A stretch of 64,000 nucleotides of DNA from an uncultured Neglectibacter sp. (GTDB lineage Bacteria > Bacillota > Clostridia > Oscillospirales > Acutalibacteraceae), in assembly GCA_946554335.1 (NCBI GenBank), contig CAMNSA010000002.1:62001-126000 (forward strand). The letters are read 5' to 3'. The translations under genes and the position numbers were made by a program. The notes under the pieces were generated by a model. It did not search any database and had not been told where the DNA came from. It worked only from the letters and a program-made list of their open reading frames with translations. The stretch's first letter is position 1, and each line of letters opens with the position of its first letter. This document shows, piece by piece, positions 1 through 8,015 of the stretch.

Positions 1-561
1 GATGATATGGCACTGCAATACGGATTCAATGAGGAACAGAAAGCCCAGCTTGCAGAACTGCTCTCGGAGGAAAACCGAAGTTTGTGGAGCAGCGTCCTAT
101 ATGGGATCGGCATAGGGGACGGCGAGATCGTGACAGTCGCTCTTTCCCAGATAGGAAATGTAGGCGGTCAGCCATACTGGAGCTGGTACGGTTTCGGTTC
201 CCGTGTGGAGTGGTGCGCCTGCTTCGTTTCCTGGTGTGCGAATGAATGCGGATATATTGACGCCGGCGTGATTCCCAAGTTTGCCGGCTGCGTGACTGGC
301 GTACAGTGGTTCCGTGACAGGGGCCTTTGGATGGATAACGCAGCAGAGCCAAGACCCGGCGACATCATCTTTTTCGACTGGAACAATCCCGGAGGGTCCT
401 CTGGTCCGCAGGACGGTGAGGCTGACCATGTGGGAATTGTGGAGAAGGTAGAAAACGGCATTGTCTACACCATCGAGGGCAACTCCGGCGATAGCTGTCG
501 GGAGAATCACTATCCCATTGGTTATTATGAAATCCTGGGGTACGGGTGCCCGCAGTATTAA
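1..561 (+). CDS. CHAP-domain cell-wall hydrolase (5'-partial)
   Basis: This is the C-terminal part of a CHAP (cysteine/histidine-dependent amidohydrolase/peptidase) protein. The frame is open to the first base of the window, so the ATG at 7 is probably internal. Counting from that ATG, the catalytic Cys is Cys70 in WCACFVSWC (CxxFV) and the general base is probably His141 in DHVGIV. PGDIIFFDW just before the His is typical of the fold. In conjugative elements such proteins cut peptidoglycan to let the mating channel pass, and usually carry an N-terminal membrane or lysozyme-like part, which would lie upstream. An inverted repeat follows the stop. The family is clear; the role in transfer is inferred. 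Confidence 0.85.
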   Translation, partial: DDMALQYGFNEEQKAQLAELLSEENRSLWSSVLYGIGIGDGEIVTVALSQIGNVGGQPYWSWYGFGSRVEWCACFVSWCANECGYIDAGVIPKFAGCVTGVQWFRDRGLWMDNAAEPRPGDIIFFDWNNPGGSSGPQDGEADHVGIVEKVENGIVYTIEGNSGDSCRENHYPIGYYEILGYGCPQY

Positions 562-566
562 AAAAG

Positions 567-588
567 CTGCCACCTCATTAGGTGGCAG
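567..588. terminator. Bidirectional hairpin terminator
   Basis: A 9-bp perfect stem (CTGCCACCT/AGGTGGCAG) with a 4-nt loop lies between the converging CHAP and XRE genes. On the minus strand it is followed directly by a T-run, so it is strongest for the leftward XRE gene. The plus-strand tail (TTAGTTAC) is weak. Confidence 0.75.
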
Positions 589-599
589 TTAGTTACATA

Positions 600-908
600 T
601 CATTTCTTGAGCCCCTTAGCCAGGTTGATAAGGCTATCAACTTGTTCATTGCTCAGCGTCTTTGCAATCTCGAACAGCTCTTTTGCCTTTGATGGATTGG
701 CGGAATCAACATCGAAAAAATCCTTTGGGGTGATACCAAGGTATTCGCAAATGAAGAAAATTCCTGAGAGCGATGGCTTTGATTTTCCACTCTCAATGTT
801 ATTGATATATCCTGGATTTTGTCCCATAGACAGGCTCATATCACGGGCAGAAACGCCCTTTTCGCTTCGCAATCTGGCCAAGCGAAGGGAAAATTCCTTC
901 TCGGTCAT
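600..908 (-). CDS. XRE-family transcriptional regulator
   Basis: This 102-residue protein has an N-terminal Cro/CI-type helix-turn-helix at about residues 8-62, with MSLSMGQNPGYINNIESGKS as the turn and recognition helix. A short helical tail (AKELFEIAKTLSNEQVDSLI) is typical of small element-borne repressors. It is transcribed away from the SLOG gene at 1035, and an inverted repeat TTTTAAC-N10-GTTAAAA lies in the shared upstream region, so it may control both. No effector domain is visible. Confidence 0.85.
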   Translation of the reverse strand: MTEKEFSLRLARLRSEKGVSARDMSLSMGQNPGYINNIESGKSKPSLSGIFFICEYLGITPKDFFDVDSANPSKAKELFEIAKTLSNEQVDSLINLAKGLKK

Positions 909-933
909 CCTTGAATCACCACCTTCCGATATA

Positions 934-957
934 TTTTAACCCACACAAGAGTTAAAA
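934..957. promoter_or_regulatory. Candidate operator of the XRE regulator
   Basis: A 7-bp inverted repeat (TTTTAAC, 10-nt spacer, GTTAAAA) lies 26-49 bases upstream of the XRE start and about 27 bases upstream of the plus-strand promoter at 984. Its place between two divergent genes and its dyad symmetry suggest a repressor site. Which protein binds it is inferred. Confidence 0.5.
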
Positions 958-983
958 ATATGGGCGGTGGGGCTGTAAATGCC

Positions 984-1012
984 TTGATGTAATGGCTGTT
1001 AGATGTTATTAT
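984..1012 (+). promoter_or_regulatory. Sigma-A promoter for the SLOG gene
   Basis: TTGATG at 984-989 and TATTAT at 1007-1012 are separated by exactly 17 bases. The likely RNA start is about 15 bases before the ribosome binding site GAGGTGG of the gene at 1035. Confidence 0.55.
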
Positions 1013-1034
1013 AGCTTGAGGTGGTGGTTTTGAG

Positions 1035-1523
1035 ATGACAGAACTTGAAAAGAGGCAGAAAAGATGTTGTTTTACCGGTCATAGACCGCAAAAGCTACAT
1101 CGAGCGGAGAGCGACATCAAAAAGGATTTAGAGGAAGCCATCAGGGAAGCTATATCGTCCGGATACAGGACTTTTATTACCGGAATGGCTTATGGGGTGG
1201 ATATTTGGGCAGGAGAGATTGTAGTTCGACTAAGAGAAGCAAATCCCGAACTGCATTTAATCGCTGCAATACCATTTCCCGATTTTAGCACTCGATGGTC
1301 AAATGACTGGAAACGAAGGTATGATTCTCTACTTGAGAATGCAGACCTGATTAAGTATATTTGTCCTTCGTATAATGCAGGAGCATATCAGCGGCGGAAT
1401 GAATGGATGGTGGATCACTCAACCCATGTAATAGCTGTGTTCAATGGAGAAAAGAGTGGGACAAAGAACACCATCGACTACGCTCGCAAGTGTGAAATAG
1501 AAATTGAGATTATTCAGGCATAA
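1035..1523 (+). CDS. SLOG-superfamily (DUF1273/YpsA-like) protein
   Basis: This 162-residue protein starts with the diagnostic CCFTGHRPQKL motif and has the second conserved block FITGMAYGVDIWAGE at about residues 47-61. The ending NTIDYARK matches the Rossmann-like nucleotide-binding fold of DUF1273/YpsA. SLOG proteins are thought to bind or cleave nucleotide-derived ligands and occur in phage and mobile-element conflict systems. The substrate here is not known. It is followed, with its last codons overlapping the next ribosome binding site, by an unrecognised gene, so the two are probably co-translated. Confidence 0.85.
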   Translation: MTELEKRQKRCCFTGHRPQKLHRAESDIKKDLEEAIREAISSGYRTFITGMAYGVDIWAGEIVVRLREANPELHLIAAIPFPDFSTRWSNDWKRRYDSLLENADLIKYICPSYNAGAYQRRNEWMVDHSTHVIAVFNGEKSGTKNTIDYARKCEIEIEIIQA

Positions 1524-1536
1524 GGAGCGTGTTGTT

Positions 1537-2004
1537 GTGTCTGTAATATATGAAAAGCACTATCCTCACCCAACAATCGAGGAAGAAATGAAGGAATTGG
1601 AGGAGTATCAGAAGGTAATCGAAACTTCACCCGATTGTAAGTTTGAACCTATTAAGCCTTTTAACGAGTTCTTTAAGGACATAATAGAGAATCGTACCCT
1701 TATTCTGCTCCCTGAAAGAATGAAAGGGGCAGAAGCGTTTATACAACTTGCTATTGAAACCTCCGAATTCTATGAGTTTGATACGAGGATTAATCGAGAG
1801 GATAGCCATATAGCGGTGAGCTACTCCTTTGATAGCGGTGGTGATATGGCATACTTGATTCCGGTTATTCGGCTGGCAGACAGTATCTCTTTCTTCACGG
1901 GCATTCATGGTTTCGAGATCACTATTTCGCTTGACTACTATACTCATGCTGTTTATGACAAGGGAAGACTTTGCCACCCGAAAGACCTATCATCATTTTT
2001 CTGA
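1537..2004 (+). CDS. Unknown protein coupled to the SLOG gene
   Basis: I do not recognise this protein of about 155 residues. A TTG at 1504 would open the frame earlier, but AAGGAG at 1522-1527 sits 9 bases before GTG 1537, so GTG is preferred. The sequence is soluble, acidic at the N-terminus (EEEMKELEEYQ), then mixed alpha/beta, with no membrane segment, cysteine cluster or known motif. Tight coupling to the SLOG gene suggests a shared function. A strong hairpin terminator follows at 2105. Confidence 0.65.
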   Translation: MSVIYEKHYPHPTIEEEMKELEEYQKVIETSPDCKFEPIKPFNEFFKDIIENRTLILLPERMKGAEAFIQLAIETSEFYEFDTRINREDSHIAVSYSFDSGGDMAYLIPVIRLADSISFFTGIHGFEITISLDYYTHAVYDKGRLCHPKDLSSFF

Positions 2005-2104
2005 CTTGCATTGTTCTTGGTGGTCAGTTTCATCATGTTCTTCACATTCAACCGTTTCCAAATGGAGGTTTTATGCACCGGATACGGAAACACTCAGTAT
2101 ATCA

Positions 2105-2134
2105 AAATCTGCCGCCCGAAAAGGCGGCAGATTT
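2105..2134. terminator. Bidirectional hairpin terminator
   Basis: A perfect 12-bp stem (AAATCTGCCGCC/GGCGGCAGATTT) with loop CGAAAA lies between the converging genes ending at 2004 and 2148. A- and T-rich flanks on both sides fit use in both directions. Confidence 0.75.
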
Positions 2135-2147
2135 GCTTTACCAATTG

Positions 2148-2516
2148 TCACTCAATATCGCTAGTGAGGAATGCCAGTCGGCTCAACGCCAGAATAAACC
2201 ATGCCCGGTTCTGAGGCTCCAATATCTCCTCACCATTATAAGCCCAATGATTGAAATATCGCCATAGAGAGTAAATGGCGGAACCGAGCAATGAAATATC
2301 GTCTATATCATCTATAATTCGATCCAGGACTTCATAGTCGTTGACTGCTTTCCCATATCGCTCACCAAAGGCGTTACCACAATCCATCTCAAAGCCGAGC
2401 ATTTCACAGTCATCTGCCATATAATGGTCAACCAGCTCTATGTAATTGACCTTCTGATCTCTGAATTTGTCACACCATTTCATGGCGAATTCATGAATCG
2501 CCTTCTTATCGGGCAC
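2148..2516 (-). CDS. Unknown acidic protein
   Basis: This 122-residue protein is not recognised. The GTG start at 2516 is set by GGAGGTG 7 bases upstream. The protein is rich in Asp/Glu (YMADDCEMLGFEMDCG, RIIDDIDDISLLG) and in aromatic residues near the C-terminus (LWRYFNHWAY), which suggests a compact helical domain or an inhibitor-like protein. It is the last gene of a leftward run starting at the lipoprotein at 4458. Confidence 0.6.
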   Translation of the reverse strand: MPDKKAIHEFAMKWCDKFRDQKVNYIELVDHYMADDCEMLGFEMDCGNAFGERYGKAVNDYEVLDRIIDDIDDISLLGSAIYSLWRYFNHWAYNGEEILEPQNRAWFILALSRLAFLTSDIE

Positions 2517-2552
2517 CGTGGTACACCTCCGCCAATTATTGTCGCTGACCAG

Positions 2553-3164
2553 TCAAGATTTATCTTGGAACTGTATGCTTTCAAGATATTGAATCCTGTA
2601 TCCCGTTTCTGCGAGTGCAATTTCAACTTCTTCCCGGATAAATGTATCGGACAAATAATATGCTTTCTCCCGGTCCATCAAAGCGTGGAGGCCATTGATG
2701 GAAGCCTGAATGCCTAAATATTCGACAGCAAAGCTATCAGCACGAAGCTCCATCTCCATGACCTCTCCGCTCTTTACCTTTTCTATCCGGGTCTGATTAT
2801 ATCGCTCAAAGTCCTCTCCAACTGCAACGACATCTTTGTTGACCAAATGACCAAGCTCGTGAAGGAGGACAAAGAGCGATTCGTCTGACTTGGTTCTGAG
2901 GCCATCTATGAGTTTTTCATCTAACCCTATGCGCTCCGATTTCCCATCTCTGGAGTGTCCGTGGTAGCCAATATTGAAATCAGTATCCTCCGGACTTCCG
3001 GTAACTGCAACCAAAGCCACATTTCCGGGAAAGAGTTTTGAGGTAATCATTCCTATCAGGCCATGCCCGATTTCCTCTTTAAGCAGCAGTACGGAGATCT
3101 CCTTACCCTCATTTCCAAGAGTGATTGTCTGATCTATATGAATTTCTCCCATTTCAGGGTTCAT
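2553..3164 (-). CDS. HExxH zinc-metallopeptidase-like protein
   Basis: This 203-residue protein has a zincin signature HELGHLVNKD at about residues 102-111. A downstream acidic patch, MELRADSFAVEYLG, at about residues 138-151 could provide the third zinc ligand, as in ImmA/IrrE and related peptidases. The start has a clear ribosome binding site (AGGAGGAAGG). No helix-turn-helix or membrane segment is seen. It sits between an acetyltransferase and an unknown acidic protein in a leftward operon. Peptidase function is inferred from the motif; the target is unknown. Confidence 0.7.
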   Translation of the reverse strand: MNPEMGEIHIDQTITLGNEGKEISVLLLKEEIGHGLIGMITSKLFPGNVALVAVTGSPEDTDFNIGYHGHSRDGKSERIGLDEKLIDGLRTKSDESLFVLLHELGHLVNKDVVAVGEDFERYNQTRIEKVKSGEVMEMELRADSFAVEYLGIQASINGLHALMDREKAYYLSDTFIREEVEIALAETGYRIQYLESIQFQDKS

Positions 3165-3239
3165 ATATTACCTTCCTCCTGAACAGTAATTTTCGACACA
3201 CTCTCAGAATGAGTAGACTCGGCATAATATAAGCAAGGG

Positions 3240-4010
3240 TTAGCGCTCAAAAGTGTAGACGAGAATATGTGTAAGCAGAGCTCCCGGTCTAACTTTGAAC
3301 TTAGCAGCCAGGGAACGGAGCCTGTCGTCAACCTCATTGGCACACTCTTCTTCGATTTCACGGATAACTTTATCGTCAGTGATGATGAATTTCTCAATAC
3401 CTGATGGATTCCCGTTCAGTTTCTCCATCAACTTTTGACTTGCCACATTATCGGGGTCAACCTTAGCTAAGAAAAGGTGTTGCCCTGCACTCTCAGCAAG
3501 TCCAGACATCATGAGTTCCAAAGCGTATCTTCCGATTCCCTGGCCTTGGAAAGCCGGCAGCAGTTCAATAACCAATTCCCACTTTTCTGTTCCGGTTCCT
3601 TTTATTCCACAATATCCTGCAAACTCACCAGTCTTTGCAATGTAGATGGAGCAGTAGAACACTCCCTCCTTAAAATGTGACTTCCAAACATTGTCCTCAT
3701 AACCCTCCATCTCGAAAGCCTGGGGAAATGTTGCATTACCCTTTATGATTTCAAGGAAAGGCTCTTTGACAGTTTCACTAAGAGGTGCAAGATAGATTAC
3801 CTCATTTGAGGCATATACATCGCAGTTTTTCTCTTTCTCAAATAAGTAGATTGCCCGATCCTTTAAGGGTTCCGAAGCATTGATACTATTCAAAGTGTCG
3901 GCAAGATACGATTTCACTTCATCCAAATCTTTTGATGATTCGACTTTATTGAGTACTTCTTTCAATACCGCTCTATTTTGCCGATCCACCATGCTGGTTT
4001 CTTTTTCCAT
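3240..4010 (-). CDS. GNAT N-acetyltransferase with extra N-terminal domain
   Basis: The ATG at 4010 (MEKETSM) is preferred because GGAGG lies just upstream; an upstream ATG at 4025 is possible. The protein is 256 residues. Residues 1-70 form a charged helical region, and residues 75-190 form a GNAT fold with the acetyl-CoA loop LLPAFQGQGIGRYALE. The C-terminal 60 residues are helical and highly charged. The long flanks are unusual for a single-domain GNAT. Start and stop nearly touch the lipoprotein gene upstream, so the two are co-transcribed. The substrate is not predictable. Confidence 0.75.
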   Translation of the reverse strand: MEKETSMVDRQNRAVLKEVLNKVESSKDLDEVKSYLADTLNSINASEPLKDRAIYLFEKEKNCDVYASNEVIYLAPLSETVKEPFLEIIKGNATFPQAFEMEGYEDNVWKSHFKEGVFYCSIYIAKTGEFAGYCGIKGTGTEKWELVIELLPAFQGQGIGRYALELMMSGLAESAGQHLFLAKVDPDNVASQKLMEKLNGNPSGIEKFIITDDKVIREIEEECANEVDDRLRSLAAKFKVRPGALLTHILVYTFER

Positions 4011-4011
4011 G

Positions 4012-4458
4012 TCATTCCTCCGCACTGAAATATATTGCCTTGCCTATGGTTTCGGAATCGGCAACAGGAGTGCCAATGAGAACCACTACCGGAGAATTAT
4101 CTGTCAGCTCGAACACAAATGCCACTGGTATCGACTGCCCGTCCTTAATCTCACTGGTGAGAGATTTCTCATTCCCGTTTATATCGGACAGATCGTCCAG
4201 CTCAACATCGTTTTGAAATCCTCTAACAGCAAACGACGAATAGGCGTACATCGTGTCACTGTTGCTATTTGTATAAGTAGCAGTTACTCGAACTGCTTTT
4301 TTGCCGTCCTCTGTTGTGATTTTCTCTGCGCTCAGAAGCTCAAGTGAACAACCCTCGTATTCTCCGATGTTTGTGAGTTCTGTTGTCGCATTTTCTCCAC
4401 AACCAGGTAGAGAAACACAAATGAAAATGGTCAGCAGAACCGCAATAATCTTTTTCAT
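4012..4458 (-). CDS. Lipoprotein, DUF5067-like
   Basis: This 148-residue protein begins MKKIIAVLLTIFICVSLPGC, a type II signal peptide with lipobox LPGC, so it is anchored outside the membrane. The mature part has a beta-rich pattern with TATYTNSNSDTMYAYSSFAV, resembling the immunoglobulin-like DUF4352/DUF5067 lipoproteins. A start 15 codons upstream is in frame, but AAGGAGAAG lies directly before MKK. It opens the leftward operon that continues into the acetyltransferase. In mobile elements such lipoproteins can act in exclusion or immunity; that is only a possibility here. Confidence 0.7.
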   Translation of the reverse strand: MKKIIAVLLTIFICVSLPGCGENATTELTNIGEYEGCSLELLSAEKITTEDGKKAVRVTATYTNSNSDTMYAYSSFAVRGFQNDVELDDLSDINGNEKSLTSEIKDGQSIPVAFVFELTDNSPVVVLIGTPVADSETIGKAIYFSAEE

Positions 4459-4663
4459 ATTGCTTCTCCTTGAACGATATTGAGTCCCATGCTTGTAGCA
4501 CATTTCTCGAAATATTTCCCGTTTCAGGGGGTAATAAGCCGCTTAACTCCGCCAATCTGGCTTAATTAGCTACATTTTATCACAAGAAGCGGGAAAGGTA
4601 AAGTTTTCACAAGTACCAGCCATGCGACAAGGTAAAGCGGAACCGAAAATCAGCCATAAATAG

Positions 4664-4692
4664 TTGAAATTCGACTCGTTCACTGTTATAAT
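4664..4692 (+). promoter_or_regulatory. Sigma-A promoter of the restriction operon
   Basis: TTGAAA at 4664-4669 and a perfect TATAAT at 4687-4692 are spaced 17 bases apart, about 35 bases upstream of the small XRE gene that leads the hsd operon. The rest of 4459-4663 holds no gene that I can see. Confidence 0.75.
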
Positions 4693-4727
4693 AAGGTCAT
4701 TACATATATGTGGAAGAAGGGCTTGAA

Positions 4728-4931
4728 ATGAAAGTGAGCTATCAGAAGTTATGGCATATACTTCTGGATCGCAACTTAACAAAGAAAGCGCTGGCGGAGA
4801 AAGCGGAAATAACGCAGTACACTATGAAGAAGCTGAATAAGAACGAAAGCGTTGGCACTGATACTATCGGCAGAATATGCTTGCTTCTCAACTGTACCGC
4901 AGACGATATTATGGATTTCATTCAGGATTGA
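4728..4931 (+). CDS. Small XRE regulator leading the hsd operon
   Basis: This 67-residue protein consists of a single Cro/CI helix-turn-helix (MKVSYQKLWHILLDRNLTKK, then ITQYTMKKLNKNES). The family commonly starts MKVSYxKLW, so ATG 4728 is chosen over GTG 4710. It lies 37 bases before hsdM under the promoter at 4664. Position and size match a controller protein that times expression of restriction relative to modification; that role is inferred. Confidence 0.8.
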   Translation: MKVSYQKLWHILLDRNLTKKALAEKAEITQYTMKKLNKNESVGTDTIGRICLLLNCTADDIMDFIQD

Positions 4932-4967
4932 GCCGCCGTCATAAGCTCTTTCAAGGAGGATACGAAA

Positions 4968-6782
4968 ATGACAACAAGCGACCTGCAAAAGCAGACAAAT
5001 GTGAATATACAGGAGAAAGCGAACCTGATCTGGGAGACCGCCACCCACCTTGTGGGCTTGTTTAAGCCCCATGAGTATGGTAAGGTCATATTGCCCATGA
5101 CCGTCCTAAAACGCTTCGACGATGCTTTGCGCCCCACAAAGGACGCAGTTGTCGCTATGGCTAGGAAGCTGGACGATCAGAAGATCGAGGGACAAGCTCG
5201 TGACGGTATCCTTTGTAAGACCTCCGGTTATTCCTTCTACAATACATCCAATTTTGACTTTGCCAAGCTGATAGCGGACCCAGAGGGCATAGAGATCAAT
5301 TTTGAGGCATACTTGCAGGGCTTTTCCTCCAATATCAAAGACATCATTGAAAACTTCGATTTTGCCAGCACAGTAAAAATCATGGTGCGAGGCGGAGTCC
5401 TCTTTGTTGTACTGCAAGAGTTCAATTCCACGAAAGCGGATATGGCCCCTGAAAAAATCACCTCTGCCGACATGGGCTATATCTTTGAAGAGCTGATCCG
5501 TAAGTTCTCCGAGTCCTATGATGAGCAGGCCGGAGCGCATTTCACCAGCAGAGATATAATATATCTTATGACCGAGCTGCTGATTTCCCCTGAAAAGGAC
5601 GAAATCAGAGAAAAGGGCTGCACTAAAACAGCCTATGATATGGCTATGGGTACAAGCCAGATGTTGGGCTGCCTGACAGAGCGCCTGCAAGCCATCAGCG
5701 ACGAAGCTTCACTTACCTGCTTCGGGCAGGAGTTCAACCCGGAAACCTACGCCATAGCAAAAGCTGATATGTTGATTAAAGGTGGCAACGCTTCTGGCAT
5801 GATGTACGGCGATACTCTGCTGAAAGAAAAGTATGTGGATAAAAAGGACATTCCCTGCGACGCTTTTGAGGGCTATGAGTTTGACTATATCATTTCCAAT
5901 CCGCCTTTCGGCATTGACTGGAAACGGGAAGCAACCTCTGTAAAGGCTGAATATGAGAAAGACGGATTTGAGGGACGCTTTGGCCCCGGTTTGCCCGCTA
6001 TCTCTGATGGGCAAATGCTGTTCCTGCTCAACGGAGTGAAAAAGCTCAAGGAAGGCACCGGCAGAATGGCCATCATTCAGAACGGCTCGTCCCTCTTTAC
6101 GGGCGACGCCGGGAGCGGGGCTTCGGAGATTCGCCGCCATGTTATCGAGGGTGATCTGGTTGAAGCTATTATCCAGCTCCCCACGGACCTATTTTACAAC
6201 ACCGGCATTTCCACTTATATCTGGGTGCTGACAAAGGGCAAGGAAATGAGGCGAAGCGGGAAGGTGCAGCTCATCGACGCTTCCAAATGCTTTGTCAAGC
6301 GCCGCAAAAATATCGGCTCCAAGCGTGTCGATCTGAACGACAGCTGCATTGACTTGATTCTCAAAGCCTACGGTGCCTTTGATAACGCTGCCTATGAGGA
6401 CGGCGAGCTTGTGGTGGAGTCCAAAGTGTTTGATAACAGCTACTTCGGCTATACCAAAGTAGCCGTAGAAACTCCCATTGTTGACGAAAAGGGAGAGCCG
6501 GTTCTCAAAAGGAGCAAGCCTCAGCCGGATAAGGAGAAAAGCGACAGCGAGCTGATTCCCTTGCAAGACGATATGGACGCATACATGGAGAAGAATGTTC
6601 TGCCCTACAATCCTCTGGCTTACATAGACCACGCAAAGGACAAAATCGGCTATGAGGTGCCATTCACCCGCCTGTTCTACAAGTTTGTGCCGCCCACGCC
6701 CTCCGAGGACATCTATGCGGAAATCAAGGCTTTGGAGGCGGAGGAAACAACGCTGATGAAGGAGTTGTTTGGCAATGCGTGA
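4968..6782 (+). CDS. hsdM: Type I restriction-modification DNA methyltransferase subunit HsdM
   Basis: This 604-residue adenine N6-methyltransferase subunit has an N-terminal helical HsdM_N domain (ETATHLVGLFKPHEYGKVIL). The family block GAHFTSRDIIYLMTELL follows, then AdoMet motif I at about residues 224-233 and catalytic motif IV NPPF in DYIISNPPFGIDWK. Motif I reads DMAMGTSQML rather than the common DPACGTGGML; GTSQML variants belong to a known HsdM subfamily. AAGGAG precedes the ATG. With HsdS it methylates the bipartite target site, and with HsdR it restricts unmodified DNA. Its 3' end overlaps hsdS. Confidence 0.95.
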   Translation: MTTSDLQKQTNVNIQEKANLIWETATHLVGLFKPHEYGKVILPMTVLKRFDDALRPTKDAVVAMARKLDDQKIEGQARDGILCKTSGYSFYNTSNFDFAKLIADPEGIEINFEAYLQGFSSNIKDIIENFDFASTVKIMVRGGVLFVVLQEFNSTKADMAPEKITSADMGYIFEELIRKFSESYDEQAGAHFTSRDIIYLMTELLISPEKDEIREKGCTKTAYDMAMGTSQMLGCLTERLQAISDEASLTCFGQEFNPETYAIAKADMLIKGGNASGMMYGDTLLKEKYVDKKDIPCDAFEGYEFDYIISNPPFGIDWKREATSVKAEYEKDGFEGRFGPGLPAISDGQMLFLLNGVKKLKEGTGRMAIIQNGSSLFTGDAGSGASEIRRHVIEGDLVEAIIQLPTDLFYNTGISTYIWVLTKGKEMRRSGKVQLIDASKCFVKRRKNIGSKRVDLNDSCIDLILKAYGAFDNAAYEDGELVVESKVFDNSYFGYTKVAVETPIVDEKGEPVLKRSKPQPDKEKSDSELIPLQDDMDAYMEKNVLPYNPLAYIDHAKDKIGYEVPFTRLFYKFVPPTPSEDIYAEIKALEAEETTLMKELFGNA

Positions 6783-8013
6783 AATGAAGGATAGTGGATT
6801 CGGTTACCTCGGAAATATACCTGCTACTTGGCGAACAGAAAGAGTAAAGAATCATCTCCGGTTCTCACCAGAAAAGAATCCGGGCAGATCAATCGTGCTT
6901 TCACTGTATCGTGAGTATGGAATCGTGCCAAAAGATAGCAGAGATGATAACTACAATGTTACTTCGGAGGACACTTCCAATTATCGTTATGTGCATGTTG
7001 GAGATTTTGTTGTGAATAAAATGAAGGCATGGCAAGGTTCCATGGGGGTATCTGCCTACGAAGGAATAGTAAGTCCGGCTTATTTTGTTTATCGCTTTAC
7101 AACAGACGAGTTTGATGTAAGGTACTTGCACTATCTACTCCGGAGCAAATGCTATGCTGATGAATTCCGCAGGTTGTCAGGCGGCATTCGTATCGGGCAA
7201 TGGGATCTCCCAAAATCAGGCTTTGAAACCACATATGTTGCGATTCCTCCCAAGGAGGAACAAGCTGGTATTGCCGATTTCATTGAAACGAAGACCAGCC
7301 AGGTTGACACCCTGATTTCTAATGTCCAGTCCCAGATTGAGAAGTTGAAAGCATACAAGCAGAGCATGATTACCGAGGTTGTCACTAAAGGGATTGACCC
7401 CACCGTGCCGATGAAAGACAGCGGTGTGAAGTGGATTGGAGTGATTTCCAAGGATTTCAATATTGTTAGGCTTAAAAACATAGCAGAAATTCTTGACCAA
7501 TACCGTAAGCCGATAACAGCAGACCAGCGAAGCCAAGATGGAGATGTTCTATATGATTACTATGGAGCGTCAGGCGTAATTGATAAGATTGATGGCTATA
7601 CCATTGATGACCATGTAATGCTAATCGGTGAGGATGGAGCTAATTTACGAATGAGAAATTTGCCGCTCATGTATGAATTGAACGGCAAGGCATGGATTAA
7701 TAATCATGCACACATTCTAAAGCCTAAAGCGAGTGTCTTGTTTTACTATCTCTTTTATGTTTTAGAGGGACTCGACATCAATCCATATATTACTGGTTCT
7801 GCACAGCCGAAGCTGAATCAAGAGAATCTGAAAACAATCTTGATTCCCCTCCCGTCGCTAAAAAAGCAGGAGAAGATAGTTGAGTTTATAATGGGTAAAC
7901 ACCAGGAAATAAATCGCTTGATTGCCATTAAGCAGGCAAAAATCGAAAAACTGAGTGAGTACAAGAAATCCCTCATTTATGAATACGTCACCGGCAAGAA
8001 GGAGGTGCAATAG
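6775..8013 (+). CDS. hsdS: Type I restriction-modification specificity subunit HsdS
   Basis: This 412-residue protein has two target-recognition domains. TRD1 spans about residues 8-155. The central conserved helix (KEEQAGIADFIETKTSQVD) ends in SMITEVVTKGID. TRD2 begins MKDSGVKWIGV and is closed by the second helix KKQEKIVEFIMGKHQEINRL. Each half opens with the same MKDSG motif, as usual for this family. ATG 6775 is favoured by AAGGAG 10 bases upstream; it overlaps the hsdM stop by 8 bases. The TRDs set the DNA target, which cannot be deduced from sequence alone. No inverted spare hsdS fragment is seen nearby. Confidence 0.95.
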   Translation: MREMKDSGFGYLGNIPATWRTERVKNHLRFSPEKNPGRSIVLSLYREYGIVPKDSRDDNYNVTSEDTSNYRYVHVGDFVVNKMKAWQGSMGVSAYEGIVSPAYFVYRFTTDEFDVRYLHYLLRSKCYADEFRRLSGGIRIGQWDLPKSGFETTYVAIPPKEEQAGIADFIETKTSQVDTLISNVQSQIEKLKAYKQSMITEVVTKGIDPTVPMKDSGVKWIGVISKDFNIVRLKNIAEILDQYRKPITADQRSQDGDVLYDYYGASGVIDKIDGYTIDDHVMLIGEDGANLRMRNLPLMYELNGKAWINNHAHILKPKASVLFYYLFYVLEGLDINPYITGSAQPKLNQENLKTILIPLPSLKKQEKIVEFIMGKHQEINRLIAIKQAKIEKLSEYKKSLIYEYVTGKKEVQ

Positions 8014-8015
8014 CC

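Noticed and set aside
1971-2267. 98-residue plus-strand reading frame overlapping the end of the unknown gene
   Set aside because: It runs straight through the perfect terminator hairpin at 2105 and overlaps the converging gene; no ribosome binding site.
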